A stretch of DNA of 64,000 bases from Malus domestica (GCF_042453785.1 NC_091661.1:28201501-28265500), one strand, 5' to 3'. Shown: positions 13,201-24,955, counted from the first letter of the stretch. Program-made: numbers and translations. Notes: generated by a model not told the origin, from the sequence alone.

Positions 13201-13339
13201 CCGATTTCACACCTTCAAGAGGCTTGAGGATATTCTCTATCAGAGGAACTTCTGATGCGCAGCACAACCCCAACACATCAAAGTAGCTCTTCTGAAACTT
13301 TATGGCTGCTGGCTTTTCTTTTCCCTGGGCAGAAGCCAT
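7224..13339 (-). CDS. HMA2/HMA4-like P1B-2 Zn/Cd-transporting ATPase, copy A
   Basis: Nine exons on the - strand: 13129-13339, 11714-11977, 11253-11350, 10362-10617, 10136-10273, 9706-10033, 9289-9491, 8966-9165, 7224-8756. All introns are GT-AG and the joined length is 3231 bp, predicting 1076 residues. Motifs are in order: N-terminal metal site CCASE (26-30, the CCxxE type of Zn/Cd pumps), actuator TGES (about 254), transmembrane CPC (358-360), phosphorylation DKTGT (402-406), nucleotide-site SSHP (about 440), TGD (553) and hinge GDGINDAP (600-607). The long C-tail has four copies of a 9-residue His-rich unit and many Cys-Cys and His-Cys pairs, a probable cytosolic zinc-binding domain. The family exports Zn2+/Cd2+ from the cytosol using ATP. 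HMA2/HMA4 act at the plasma membrane in xylem loading and HMA3 at the tonoplast; the length and tail favour HMA2/4. The gene appears intact. Confidence 0.95.
8199..8311 (-). repeat. 27-bp tandem repeat coding His-rich units (4 copies)
   Basis: Inside the last HMA exon a 27-bp unit encoding HGHKHGSHG is repeated four times in frame. Copy B has three units (46297-46382). This is a length change that keeps the reading frame and removes or adds nine residues of putative metal ligands. Confidence 0.9.
10720..11077. mobile_element. hAT-like MITE in HMA intron 3
   Basis: A 358-bp element in the third intron. Its imperfect terminal inverted repeats read CAGTGTTTTGAAAA on the left and TTTTAAAGCATTG on the right. 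The flanking 8-mers ATTAGTAT and GTTAGTAT agree at seven of eight positions, as expected for a hAT-type TSD. The interior is rich in CCTAGGC-like words. It is also present in copy B at 48792-49149, so it predates the duplication. Confidence 0.7.
12556..12895. mobile_element. Fold-back MITE pair in HMA intron 1
   Basis: The left arm starts GGAACCGGATTCTC and runs through TGCTGAGCAGGCGATCTG. The same sequence returns inverted at about 12695-12755, forming a long hairpin. A second, right-arm-like copy follows to 12895. Related elements sit at the same intron position in copy B (50628-50967) and in the third HMA gene (63545-63890), so the insertion predates divergence of all three genes. Confidence 0.75.
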
Positions 13340-13700
13340 CCTGCTTAATTATCTCTCAACTTCTGCAAATACATAGGACACATGAAAAATTACTAATTTT
13401 ATGTTGGTATACAAACTTTGTGTCTGATTTGTGAAGAGTAGAGTTATGAAAATTATTTGGTCAGAAGTTCGTGTGTGTGTGATACAGGTGTACCGAGGGT
13501 CTCGAGGAGACGAAGAATAGGAGACTTGAGAATTACTTAACCAGGGGCAACTCATCTCCGTCGACAATACTAATCGTGAATTCACTCGATATGACCAAGG
13601 TAAATGCTTAAAGAAAATCACCTTGTAGGTAAGGGGGAGCTCTGGGGATTTTTCAAGCTTAATTCAGAGAGAGAGAGAGAGAGAGAGTAATAGGGTCTGA
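13340..13700 (-). promoter_or_regulatory. HMA copy A 5' UTR with leader intron and promoter region
   Basis: Upstream of the ATG a - strand AG acceptor lies at about 13363, giving a 22-base leader exon before the start codon and implying a 5' UTR intron. The segment 13340-13640 is conserved at the third HMA gene (62805-63098, opposite orientation), which supports a real leader or promoter. A (GA)n run lies near 13667-13688. The exact start site cannot be seen. Confidence 0.6.
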
Positions 13701-13937
13701 AAGCTTTAAGTAGATGAAGTTGTGAGAACTATACCTATAAGAAGGGAAGGATTATAACTTATAGAGGGACATGTACATAAAGAATATCTTAAATTAATGA
13801 AGTAATCTCCTAACAAAACAACTTTCTTTGGTTGGAATAATTGGTTAACCAGATGGAGGGAAAAAGAATGGAATCCACATCAAAGCTTGTTTTATAGCAT
13901 CTGTGGTTAACCTGATGAGATGGCCATTCAAACTGAT

Positions 13938-14075
13938 TTAGCAAGTAAACCCTCAACGGCAAGTAATGTAGTAAGCTAATGTTGTATTATAACTTATTTA
14001 GCAAGTACACCCTCAACGGCAAGTAACGGCAAGTAATGTAGTAAGCTAATGTTGTATTATAACTGATTTAGTAAG
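13938..14075. repeat. Short tandem duplication of about 65-75 bp
   Basis: A unit containing CCCTCAACGGCAAGTAA and GTAGTAAGCTAATGTTG occurs twice in tandem, with an extra CGGCAAGTAA in the second. It is the same in copy B (offset 38072). Confidence 0.85.
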
Positions 14076-14099
14076 TTTCTACAGGTAACATTGGTTGTT

Positions 14100-14832
14100 A
14101 GAGGAGTTGTGCGAGCTTGTATTCGGAGGATCGAATTTACGACGTGTGAAATTATTCATCCTCAGGAAATTACTACTTGCTTATCGAGACAACAAATGTG
14201 AGGTCGATATTGCAGGCTGTAGACTGTGATATCGATAGCTTATTTGTTGGGTTCATTAAGCAAGTGGGCGGGAAGATTCGTTGACAGCAGCTGACGCAGA
14301 TTCGGAATTGTTATTCTTGGGACTCGACCTAAAGACACATCTGTTCTCGGAGTACTTGACGTTTCGAATTCTTGGGCAAGACCCACTCTCATTTTTTTTC
14401 AGTTTTGGTTTTCAGTATAAGTATTTTGAACTTCCGTTACTAGTTAATTGTTTTGACGTTACAAATGTTTTTGGAAAAGTATTTCTGTTTTCGTTTTTAA
14501 GTTGATTCGAGCTTTTGATCTATATGTTAGTACATATCTATTTTGACGTTATCTGGCCTTAAATTATTTTGTGTTTTCGACTTTATATCTTATTAAAGTA
14601 TGTTTCTACTATTACATTGATGAGGAAAGAAAGTATGAGTCTGGGGGCACGAAAGATGGAATCATTGCAACCCGATCGCGACGGGATGACATTTTTCCTT
14701 TTGTGCAACTGCTCTGATTTGATTTCTTCGTTACGTATATATATGTGTATCTTTTTTCGTATTTTCGAGTTTTTCAGTGTAGTATGTTATTTTAAATTTC
14801 GAGGACGAATTTTTTTTATAAGGGTGGTAGAT
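14100..14832 (+). mobile_element. 3' internal remnant of Ty3/gypsy element
   Basis: The last bases before the LTR read TTCGAGGACGAATTT then AAGGGTGGTAG, the 3' UTR and polypurine tract arrangement common to plant chromovirus (Tekay/Del-like) elements. No pol motif is seen upstream, so only the 3' end is kept. The left limit is uncertain. The same truncated form is in copy B, so truncation predates the duplication. Confidence 0.55.
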
Positions 14833-17800
14833 TGAAACACCCCAACCCCATTTTATTTAAAAATTGTTTTAAAGCCTTAATTGGTGAGCCCATGGGGCCC
14901 ACCTTGTTTTATATTATGTTTTCTGGTCTCCCTCTCTCTTCTCTCAGTTCTCTCTTCTCCCTCACCTTTCCCGCAACTCTCTCTCCCTCACTCTCTCGGC
15001 TCTCTCTATCTCCACCCCTCGGAGGGTTTTTCTTACCAACTAACATCACCATCGTCTTTATCTCGTCGCTACGAACTCAACCATAGTATTGGCATCTTGA
15101 AAGTCAAACCATGAAGCCCCGTTCATGAGCTCCGGCGAGCACCGCCCCTTTCGAGCCATTTCCGGCCAATCCACGGCGCGTTGGCCGGCGTGTAAGGTAT
15201 CAATCTCTTCGTCTGCCTACGTACTACAACTTTCCTTTTTTTCACTCAATTTCGTTGAGTATTGAAGAAGTTATACTCATTTGAATTTTACCCAGTTTCC
15301 GGCGACCTCTGAGGCTTTCGAGGAATTTTCCGGCCAAATCATGACGAGTTAGATGTCGTGTGAGGTACCATTCTCTTCGTCTCTTCAAGGGCTACAACTT
15401 TTGTTTTTGTCTCGCTTGATTTCGTTGAGTAGTGATAAAGTTATGGCTGTTTAAAATTAGGTGGTTTTCCGGCTGAATTTCCAGCCTTCTTCTTAGGCAA
15501 AACCAGGCCTCTCAGGCCCTTTAGAAAACCCGTCGGGCCTTAGGCCCGTGTTGTCTTAAGCCCAAAACCCTAGCCCCTTTAGTTTTTAAGTTTTGTTACT
15601 TGGTTTTTAAAACCCTTAGGGCCTGGGCCGGTTTTGACTTAAAGGGCTTTAAGCCCTGTTAGTTTTTGTGAGGCCTTAAGGCCTTGGTGCCGTGGGTGTG
15701 TGTGTGTGTATGTGTTTATGCATGCACATGCATGCCGTGTGTGTGTGTGTGTGTTTGGGGTTTAAGCACAAACCACATTTCTTCACCCTAAACCCTTTTA
15801 ACCCAAAAACCTTAGAAAACCCAATATATCCTAATCCTATTTAACCTAAACCTTAATCCGGATTTCAAGCCTAAAACCCGTTAGACCTAATTTGACCTTT
15901 GACCCCCGGTCAATGTTGACTTTAGGGTTGACTTTTCGGGTTTTCGTCCGGGACCCTTCTTAGGGTAATTCGACGTTCTGAATCCGTTTCCAATGTCCGT
16001 TTTCCCAAATTCAATTTCTATTATATAGTTTTATTTATTGGACTCTTTATGTGCTTAGGGGCAATTATTGTGACGTTTCCATCTTTGCTAGTGGCGCAAC
16101 TTTTGGCAACTAAGTACTGTGAGTGGACCCCTTCTAAAATTTCATGATTTTATAGTAATTGCATAAATGATTAGCATGCCTACGAAATTTGTGAATTGAT
16201 TTATATCAATCCTGTTTACTTAATTTATTGATTTTGTCTCGTGTTTTGGTGAGGAAATAAATGGTTAGCCTATTTTGAACTATATTTTTATATATCGTAT
16301 TTTCTATAAAAACCATGAACTGGTAGACTATCCGATGGATGACGATAGGATACTAGAACATGTTTTAGAAACCCCTCTTTATAGTATAGACGATGGATGA
16401 CCTTATACTATGAAGTGGTTATTTATGAGAGGCGTAAATATTTGTGCGTACCTAGTAGACACTATGCCGCCTGGGGCGAGGATCTGGTGTTGGCATGTAG
16501 GCTGGGAGAAATAATCCCTAGCGAAAGGCTGAGGGACATGGAGACAGGCATTGGGCCGGGAGGGAGTTATCTCTGGCTACGGGCACAGAGACTGAGGTGC
16601 AGGCATTGGGCCGAGAGTTATTATTTATTCAGTGATCTTTCTAGCAGCACACCGCGTTTACGAGACGATTTATGATACATTTATTGTTTTGATTTCCGCG
16701 ATGCGTTTCTGCGATATGACTTTTGAGATATTTGGCATGCTAGGATTTTTTTATTAAATCCATCACTTATTATGCTAGTAGTTTTCATTATTAAACTGTG
16801 GGGGTTAGTATCTTGATAACTGTTTTATTATTATTGTATATATGAACTTGGTCCACTCACCTTTGTTTTTCGCCCCTTGTTGAACAACAAAAATATACAA
16901 AAATAGAGCCCACACAAATTGGGTCAAATTACAAGGCAAAACAAAAATGTGATCCAGCCCAAAAAAAAAGAGAGGATGGGCTTTACATACAAATTAACAT
17001 CCATAAGTAAATAAAATAAAAAAAAATAAATCTGAATGTCTTCCTACAAAAGGGGGAGGAAACTGTTCAAAGCCGATCTTTCTGTAAGGCATAAAAAAAA
17101 ACTGCATAGTTAGTGGGAGAAGTTAAGGGAAAGTGACAGGAGGTTAGAACCTCCATCTTCCCCACGTAACAAATTCTAGAGCTTTCTTGGGACACCTATA
17201 AATAGGCATCACCTGCAGCAAGTAAAGGACACAGAAAAAAGAGGGGAAACTCTGCCGAAAATAAGAGCAACTTTTAGAGAAAATACCAAAAGCAACAAGG
17301 TGCTGCCAGGAAAGAGAGCACGCTATTCAACCATTTCGTGCTTTCAAGTCAAGATTTAAAGAAGAACATTCATCACCAGGTATGAAACAAGTTCTATTTA
17401 AATTATTATTTTTCTCTTGTTATGTTGCAGAAAGAACAAAATAAGAGCAGAGACCACAGCAAATAAAAAAAAGCATTGTAGCAGCAAACACAAAACTGAA
17501 AAGCAGTAGAGAGACAAAAAAATGAGGAAAGGGAAACAAGCAAAGGCATATAAGGCCTTTGTCTCTTTGTTTGGCATACTTCACCAATCAAATGGAGGTG
17601 GAGACTCTGAACAATCCACCGACTCCCTACAAACTGCAGCAGAAATAATCTCCAAGAATCCCATGAATTTCTTCGGGGTGGCCTAGACCACCCCGTGAAG
17701 TTTAAACCAAGTCTAAATGGTCTACCCCTTTGCCAAATTGTCAAGTGCAGTTTCAAAGTTCTAGGCTTAAGTCCCCGAGAAGTAAGACAACAAAGAGGCA

Positions 17801-20582
17801 ACATATACAAAGATGCAACTCAAAGAGAAGAAATTATTCTGTTTGGTGTTTTTGCTACCCACGGGTACAAAGCATTGAGGATGCCTTTGGCTAAAATTTA
17901 TATGAAAACTTCCCTTGACCGACTCATTCTTGGAAATTCCCCAATTCAAGAAGAAAAGTAGGAAAACATACTCCAAAAGAATACTAAAGGAAGAAAAGTT
18001 TATGTAAAAGCTAAAGAAGGTGGATATCATATTTGGAAAAGCTAGAGGGAGTAAGACCACGTGATTGACAAATAAAGATATCTTTCTGTAAAAGCAAAAG
18101 AGGTGACCGACTCATGCTTGGGAAGTTCCCCAATTCAAACACCTGATAAAGACAAATGAACAATGTGGATGTCATTTTTTTTGTCAAATATTGGGTCAAA
18201 ATATTGACCAAAAGCATTGAAATGAAACTGTCAATATGCTACAAGACAAACGGGAAAGAAAGAAATTTTTTTTTTCAAACTCTAAAGAAGTAGCTAAAAG
18301 GCATTTGGTCCCTTGCCACGTGAAGGTGAAACAAAGAGCTTCATCCTGTCAAAATTTCTCACTTGCTCTCTGCCATGTAAAAATGGGACAAACCATGTGA
18401 AAATGGGAAGAAAAAAAAAAGGATTTGCTGCCAAGTCATTTAGGAAACCAACCCACCAAGCGGAACAACCCGTAGCAAAATGAAAAATTGAATTCGAATT
18501 CAAATATGCTTTCTCACGGCAGGACTAGCAAGCATTTGAAGGCATGGTTGCCTATTCTTCAAAAAGATTTGAAAGTTAATGAAAACTTTATCAAGTTCAT
18601 GGGCATTCACATAGGCAAACATCACTTTGTACAATGGAGAAAATATGGTAGGCATCAAAGGCAGCACACAGGAAGAAGCAAAAAGAAATAAGTGGCATCC
18701 CACAGACTTCAGAGTGCATTCCTCACCTGTGGTGCCATAAATTAACGCTTGTCCAAACAATCGAATGGAAGAGAGGTCTATTGCCAGGACAGCCTGCATG
18801 GAATAATTAAACCAATCAGTTGCAGTTCAGAACTTCAACCCACTCCAAAATCAAACCCAGAAAATAGAAAACGAAAAGGGGGAAACCTACTCGATCTCTT
18901 CTCCTCTTCGTCTTGATTTTCCTTCGACCTACAAAGAAAGCACACGAGCAAAAAGAATAAAGGCAGCAGAAAGAAGAAATCATGACCTCATATAAAAAAA
19001 AAGAGAAGAGTCCTTACGGTTTAGGGAGGAAAAGAAGATAAATTGGAACAAATCAAAAGGAGTTTGAACTCTACCAATCTTACCCATCTTCCTTTGGAAA
19101 TCAACGGTTGACAAACCTGAAAAGAATTCCAAAACATTACGAAATTATTTGAAGCCCAAGTATTACGGTTCCTGCTGGATGAAAACCACATGTTTAGAGT
19201 CAAGAAAATGAGGACTTCCGAAGCAATTACACAAGAGGGGGCCTGGATAAAGATGCATCTCACGTGGGAGTTTAGACACGTAGAAAAGAAAGTCTTTGGA
19301 CTTGGAAGAGTTACATAGAAAAAATGGAGGAGTAAAAGTTTGTTGTCAGAATGTTTGAAAAATCAAAGTGGGTTCAAAGTCCCATTTTTTTTTTAATGGT
19401 GTTGAAAATAAAAAGAAAGGTTCTCTAAATAAGTTTTGACCTATACACCTCATGTGAGATAGACTTTGAGTCCCTTTTTTTTTTTAATGAAAGGAAAAGC
19501 AAACCTCTTTCCACTTTGAACTAAAGTACTTCACGTGAAGTTCAAGTGGAGAAAAAAAGTGGATGTGACGTGCTCCTAAAAACCCTCCCAGTTTGTCATA
19601 CTCAAATTAATGGGTCATTTACATTACCCATTAATTATTCAAATCTAATCCAAATGGCTCCTCATTTTCCTAAAAAGTCTGAACACAAAAATCATTCAAA
19701 TAACGAACTACGCCGGTTTGATTCTGTTAAGGATACGTAGGCAGTCTAATATCAAGTTTTAGACGCAACCGTGAAGTCGAAACGAATCCATGGTTTATAT
19801 AAACTAAATTCACTCATACCATCAAATACCAAAATGGCACGAAGCCAAAGAAAAGTTTCAAAGGGCTCGAAGCTGTATCAAAATTTCAAATGGCATGAAG
19901 CCATATCAAATTTTCAAATGCTCCTCGCCCGCATGAGCTAAAACTGCACAAGGCATCAAATCCAAATAAATACCAAATCCATGAACTACGAGTGACTTGA
20001 TCCCTCAAGAGGGTACGTAGGCAATCTAGGGTTCGACCTAGGTGCAGTCACAAAATCAAACAAACATCAAATTCCTCAAGTTACATTTTTATTCGAATTG
20101 GAATCAAAGGGTATTTCTTTCCCAAAAGAAAGATTGTAATTAATAGGCGTGTAGCCTAGAATGGGTCGAACTCGAATTAATAAAACCCTCTTCGGAAAAC
20201 TGAACGAGGGTGAAATTGTGTCGAGTGAATTATTTGTTTACATATTATGTACAATTTTTGCTCAACACCCCTATTCAGGACTTAGAATCAATGCACCTAA
20301 TCCCGGCATCAAGACACTTCCGCAACAGCATATTTGAGTCCTCTCGATGTAGGACCCACTTCTCTATTTATTCAATTTTATCTCAATTCTTTTTAGTGAT
20401 TAGGTTTAGTTGTATGTTCTGAACACGTTCATAAATTATTAACTCATTGTTTTTAAATTCATAACCTTTATTTATTTCTTATTCTTAGCTTTTGTATCAA
20501 TTAATGGCTTTCGTCAGCCTCGGGTGTCGGCCAGCACGTGTCTATCCTGGTATTCGGGGAATATCAGGGTCGGGGCGTGTCA
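14833..20582 (+). repeat. Ty3/gypsy 3' LTR, split by a nested solo LTR
   Basis: Starts TGAAACACCCCAACCCC directly after the polypurine tract and ends GGGTCGGGGCGTGTCA, giving TG...CA ends. Without the nested insertion (16878-20272) it is about 2.36 kb and aligns throughout with 52905-55260. No matching TSD or 5' LTR is found, as expected for a truncated element. ORFs inside it show no known domain. Confidence 0.8.
16878..20267 (+). mobile_element. 3.4-kb solo LTR nested in gypsy LTR, copy A only
   Basis: Starts TGTTGAACAA and ends TTGCTCAACA, flanked by the 5-bp TSD CCCCT (16873-16877 and 20268-20272). Copy B has the intact empty site at about 54945. No internal direct repeat, PBS or pol domain is seen, so it is best read as a solo LTR of a large-LTR (Tat/Ogre-like) gypsy family. 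A TATA-like CCTATAAATAGG lies near 17200, and TACGTAGGCA words recur near 19735 and 20010. A non-coding LARD is the alternative. Confidence 0.8.
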
Positions 20583-21630
20583 AGTTTCATACATCGTCTT
20601 TAAAAAGTTTCAATGTCATACCTTATCTTCGAATTTGTTGCAATGTCATACCTTCTGTCAGTTCCTTTGTTAAATGCTGACGTGGCATGAGACGGGTCCA
20701 CTTTTTATTAAAAAATTAATAAAATATTAAAAAGTATTAATTAAATTTTTTAAATTAAAAATTTAAACCCCCCCCGAAAGAAACCCCATCCCCTTCATCA
20801 TCTTCCCTCCCTGCAACCCAAATCCAAAACCACTCCCACCCATCCTCCACTTCCTCCGCGTACCCATCTTCCCATCTCCCTCCCCCTCCCCCCCCCCCCC
20901 AAACACGAGCCCAACTTGCAACCCAGAGCAAAAAAAAAAAAAAACCATCTTCATCTTCCTCGACCCCCCCTTCCCTGCAACCCACCCCTCCCCTTTCTTC
21001 CCCATCCCGTCTTCCCCAAACCCACCGTGCACCCATCCTCCACCTCCTCCTCCGCACTCACTACCTGCAACCCAAAAAAGAAAAAAAAAACCCATCTCCC
21101 TTTCCCTGCAACTTAGATCTCGTCTTCCCCAATAGGTGTGGATTTAAGGAGTGGGGTGTGTAGAGGAGGGAGGAGGGTGGGTGTGAGGGTGGGTGTGCGG
21201 GTGGGTGCGAGGGTGGGTGCGGAGGAGGACGTGGAGGATGGGTGCGGTGGGTTTAGGGAAGACAGGAGGGGGAAGAAATGGGTGGGTCGTAGGGAAGGGG
21301 GTTCGGGGAAGATGAAGATGGGTTTTTTTTTTTTTTCCTTCTTCTGGGTTGCAGGTTGGGTGGGGAGAAGGGGGTTGAGGGGGAGGGAATATGAACTAGG
21401 TTTTTTTTTTTTTTTTTTTAATTTTAATTTTTTAATATTTAGTTAATATTTAAATAATTTTTTAATAAAAAGTGGACTTGTCTCATGCCACGTCAGCATT
21501 TAACAGAGGAACTAACGGAAGGTATGACATTGCAACAAATTCGAAGATAAGGTATGATATTGAAACTTTTTAAAGACGAGGTATGAAATAACCCAAACGT
21601 TGAGGTAGTTTTATGTAATTTATCCTTTTT
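20583..21630. mobile_element. Long fold-back (MULE-like) element
   Basis: The left arm (20583-20711) is repeated as an inverted copy at about 21462-21600. Both hold the words CAATGTCATACCTT, TGCTGACGTGGCATGAGAC and TCCACTTTTTATT in mirror orientation. The interior continues the symmetry: a C-rich half (20765-21115) and a G-rich half (21130-21400) are largely reverse complements, with (T)n and (A)n tracts. The left tip looks clipped by the gypsy LTR end. No transposase is seen. Also in copy B at 55261-56341. Confidence 0.7.
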
Positions 21631-21706
21631 AATTTGTATAAGAAAAATCAACTGTGATTGCTAGTTCCTAGAGAAAAATAAATGTACTTCACATGGAAGA
21701 GGATAC

Positions 21707-23975
21707 TGCTCTTAGCATTTCATCAATAAGCCAATTGTCGACTCGCTCTGTTTTCTGCAGAGAAAAGGTAGTAAAACGCACAAACGAAAACTACGAAAGT
21801 GAACCATATTCGAAAAAAAGACAGTACCGATACTTACAGATGGGTAGCAATTCTTCACTATGTCCTTGAGTGTCAACCTTAAGCAGAACAAAAGGAATTT
21901 AGCACCTAGCCATGAGGCACCCGAAGTTCTTCTCTCCTGAAACAGAAAACTATATTATGAGACTGTTTTTAATCAAGCTTACTTTGGCGAACAACACAGA
22001 GGAATATCCTGGAATAACATTCCCACCACTGTTGATAAGAACCACAGATTTGACCAAAGCAGGCCAGAGACGAGCGACAATTGCAATAATATAACATGGA
22101 GACAGAAAATCGTAACAAATAACAATAAGATACACAACAGATATGCACACTGGAGAATAAAAGCTAAAAATTAAAGCAGATAAGCCACCAGAACTGGTTA
22201 GGTAAGTTGTAAGACATTGTTTAGGTAAGTTGATCATCTCGTTTCTAGTTTAAAACATACCACCAATTGAGTTCCCAACCAGATGTGCTGGTTCACCCAC
22301 AACTTCAATAATGAAATCTCTAAGCATTTCAGCCCACATGAGTTCAGTGTATTCAATATTTGGCTTTTCCGATTTGCCAAATCCTAATAGTGTGATGGCC
22401 CATACTCGATTTCCACCTTCAGCAATGGCGCGTATGTTGTCACGGTAATGCTCCAAGAAGGCTCCAAAACCATGAACCAGAAGAGTAGCAGGACCTTCTT
22501 CACCCACAACTGTATACTGACAAAAGGATAGTAGTATCGTAGTGAAAGAGTAGGTACCCCAATCTACAACATAAAGCTAGCCAAGTATTTATCCAGATTA
22601 CAAGGCACAGAATATCTTTGAAATAGAAAAGAATTAGATAGCCTTTCCATCTCCAGATACGAATACAAAATCTTCTGTCATCACTTAACTGACTTTTTAG
22701 AGCGAGAAGCAAATACCACTGTCACAAAACATAACTCAGTTGCTTACAAATATGTTATGCAATACATAATGTTTTTTTGCAAACAAAGCAACTTAGGTAA
22801 GTCTCCGAAAAGCCACTTCAATCAAAACATAAATACAATTTTCGCATAACTGGTACAGCACCTCCATTGAGCACACCGAATCAACAGTTGCGGCAATTGT
22901 AGCGGATGAATATCCAAAAGGAGATAGAAATCCAGAATCTCGTTCTTTCTTATACTTGAGAGCTTCAAAATATACTCTTCTTCTGGATAGGATAAAAGAA
23001 AAAAGGCAGGACCAAAGAGTAGTAAATGAAGCTCCATCCCGACTTTCAGCACAGGGCATCTGTTCATGTATTCTGCAACAAGATTATCCCAAAAGAACCT
23101 TTTAGTTAATGCAGGAATGAAGTGGAAAGGAATATCTGATCATTAAGTTTTTTTTACGGTAAAATATGACCACGTACTCCCACCAGTAGTGATCACGTTC
23201 TGTTCCCTCCAAATATCTCAAGTATGCACCCAAAGCTTTCAATGCTTTACTCGTCCCCCCTCCCAGAGAATTTCCCTTTGTAGTGACAAACATAGAATTC
23301 TCGCGCTTCTTTGATGGGACCTGGACATGTCTAGAACTCGAATTGTTTAGATTTCTTTGCCCAGGCTTCAAAATTTCCTTCATCAAAATCATTTCAGCGC
23401 ACATCTCTTTCATTGAATTCCAACTCTCTTCCATTTTGCATGGATTTTCTTTGATAAATTGTTTCAAATCATTAAATGTGGGGATGGGACCTGAATCATA
23501 GTAAAGCGATTATGGTCACTACTACTTGCAAGATATATCTTCGACAAATTTAGTAACGAAACAAATCAAGTAGAAGTATAAGCAGAAGCATTAACAATAT
23601 GGGAACTCTTACCCCAATCCACTTCCATGTTTCGACCAGTTAATGTTGCGGAAGACAGTGGCAAAGTTACTGGCAATCTAAGTTTGGTAAATTCATCGTA
23701 TGAATCTGGAATACCCTTCAAGCTCTACATAATCACACACTCATCCAATCAATTGCTCGATAGTAACTAAGTGAATCACCAACCAGCACCTCAAAAACAA
23801 ATAAACAAACCAATCAAGACAACGACAACTACCTTCACATCATAAAACGGAGACTGCCACAGCACAAACTTGGGGGAAGACCGCATTGCCGCCAAGGTGT
23901 CCCTGACACTATCAGTCATATTCCTTAAGCCATACTCCACCTCCTCCTCGGCATATACCGTACTAAAAAACTGAA
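21707..23975 (-). pseudogene. Photolyase-like/alpha-beta hydrolase gene, copy A, broken
   Basis: Exons on the - strand, 5' to 3': about 23833-23975, 23613-23724, 23178-23490, 22862-23072, about 22629-22718, 22261-22516, 21983-22095, 21838-21936, 21707-21754. The product resembles the plant fusion of a cryptochrome/photolyase N-terminal-like domain (YAEEEVEYGLRNM, FVLWQSPFYDVK) with an alpha/beta hydrolase (VHGFGAFLEHYRDNI, nucleophile elbow GNSIGG). Lesions unique to this copy are loss of the 5' splice donor after the GYLI exon by a deletion of about 20 bp near 22628, and change of the AG acceptor at 22096 to AT. The exon with TTLFGP carries compensating indels. The 5' exons end at the CACTA junction and the 3' exons are missing after DEMLRA. 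It is therefore not expected to be functional. Confidence 0.85.
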
Positions 23976-24109
23976 CCAGTTGCAATCCTCTCCAATGATG
24001 AGTGGTTCAACTACTCTCATACAATATAGAAACCTACCCACAGCTTGGATACTGATGTGGCGGAATTCCAATCCAATCCTGCATTTCACTACTACAAAAT
24101 TAACTATAA

Positions 24110-24520
24110 CTGGCGGTTCAAAAATCGACAAAAAACGTATATTACTGTCGGATTTTAAGCAAAATCAGACACAATATGGATGCAGTGACGGATATAATAA
24201 GCGACAGAATTGCCAGCGTCAGGAAATGAATTTTCCGACAGAAACTAATCTAAAACCGACAGAAATTGTGTCGGATATAACCGACAGAGAATAAATTAAT
24301 AATGAATAAATAATAGCATTTTCTGTCGGATAAAACCGACAGAAAATATACAAAACCGACAGAACTTGTGTCGGTTATAACCGACAGGAAATATATTAAT
24401 AATAAAAAAGACCATTTTCTGTCGGATAAACCGACAGAACATATAAAAACCGACAGAACTGGGAATATATTAATGATAAATAAGACCATTTTCTGTCGGA
24501 TAAAACCGACAGCAGGGTGA
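24110..24520. repeat. CACTA sub-terminal palindromic repeats (left)
   Basis: Repeated short inverted words TGTCGGATAAAACCGACAG and variants, spaced 30-60 bp. The same words occur on the right side of the element (28870-29145). Such arrays are the usual transposase-binding regions of CACTA elements. Confidence 0.75.
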
Positions 24521-24955
24521 TTAATAATAAAAAAAATATAAAAAGGACATGACAGCATTATCCCTTCTCCTTCTCCTTCTGGTTGAGCATTCTTCTTCTG
24601 CTCGAAATGACCCAACATGCTTGAACCAGATTCTGCAGCTAATGAGCAAACCAGATTGAGCTAATAAGGTACACCATATTCTTCACTTCTTATAGTTCAT
24701 CCTGAAAATACAAAGCAATGAGGATCAAATTGGTTGACCATCTCCGGCCACTGATTGATGAAATGGCGAAGAGTATGATTTGGGACTTCAACTACAAAAT
24801 ATGTTGTCCTATTGACTAAACAACCATGAAAATTCCCATTTACATTTTACCATAGAAAAACAACTCCTCAAGTAAAGTTAATTCCACCTACTTTAGTTTT
24901 TCAAGCCATATAAATCACAAAGTTGAATTTGAACTACGTGAAAGAATGAAAGTAC

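Larger units (their letters stand above)
1..24086. repeat. Segmental duplication, copy A
   Basis: The sequence of this block returns in the same order and orientation from 40526 to 62435. Apart from insertions unique to one copy, the two differ only by scattered single-base changes and small indels, about 99% identity by eye. The left limit is not seen because base 1 already aligns with 40526. The right limit is sharp: homology stops at 24086, exactly where a CACTA-type terminus begins. After removing the copia element and the 3.4-kb solo LTR, about 15.4 kb is shared. The offset over the HMA gene is constant at 38072 except for a 27-bp unit. Confidence 0.95.

Noticed and set aside
16397..16675. 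92-codon ORF inside the gypsy LTR (also 54470-54748)
   Set aside because: It lies fully within an LTR, has no domain, and is duplicated with it.
20755..21446. Long Gly-rich and Trp-rich ORFs on both strands (also 55430-56101)
   Set aside because: They arise from the C-rich and G-rich fold-back arms, appear in several frames at once, and change by slippage between copies.
24110..24520. Regularly spaced short palindromes resembling a CRISPR array
   Set aside because: Spacing is irregular, the repeats are palindromic TGTCGG words, and they recur at the far side of a CACTA-like element in plant DNA. They are sub-terminal transposase sites.
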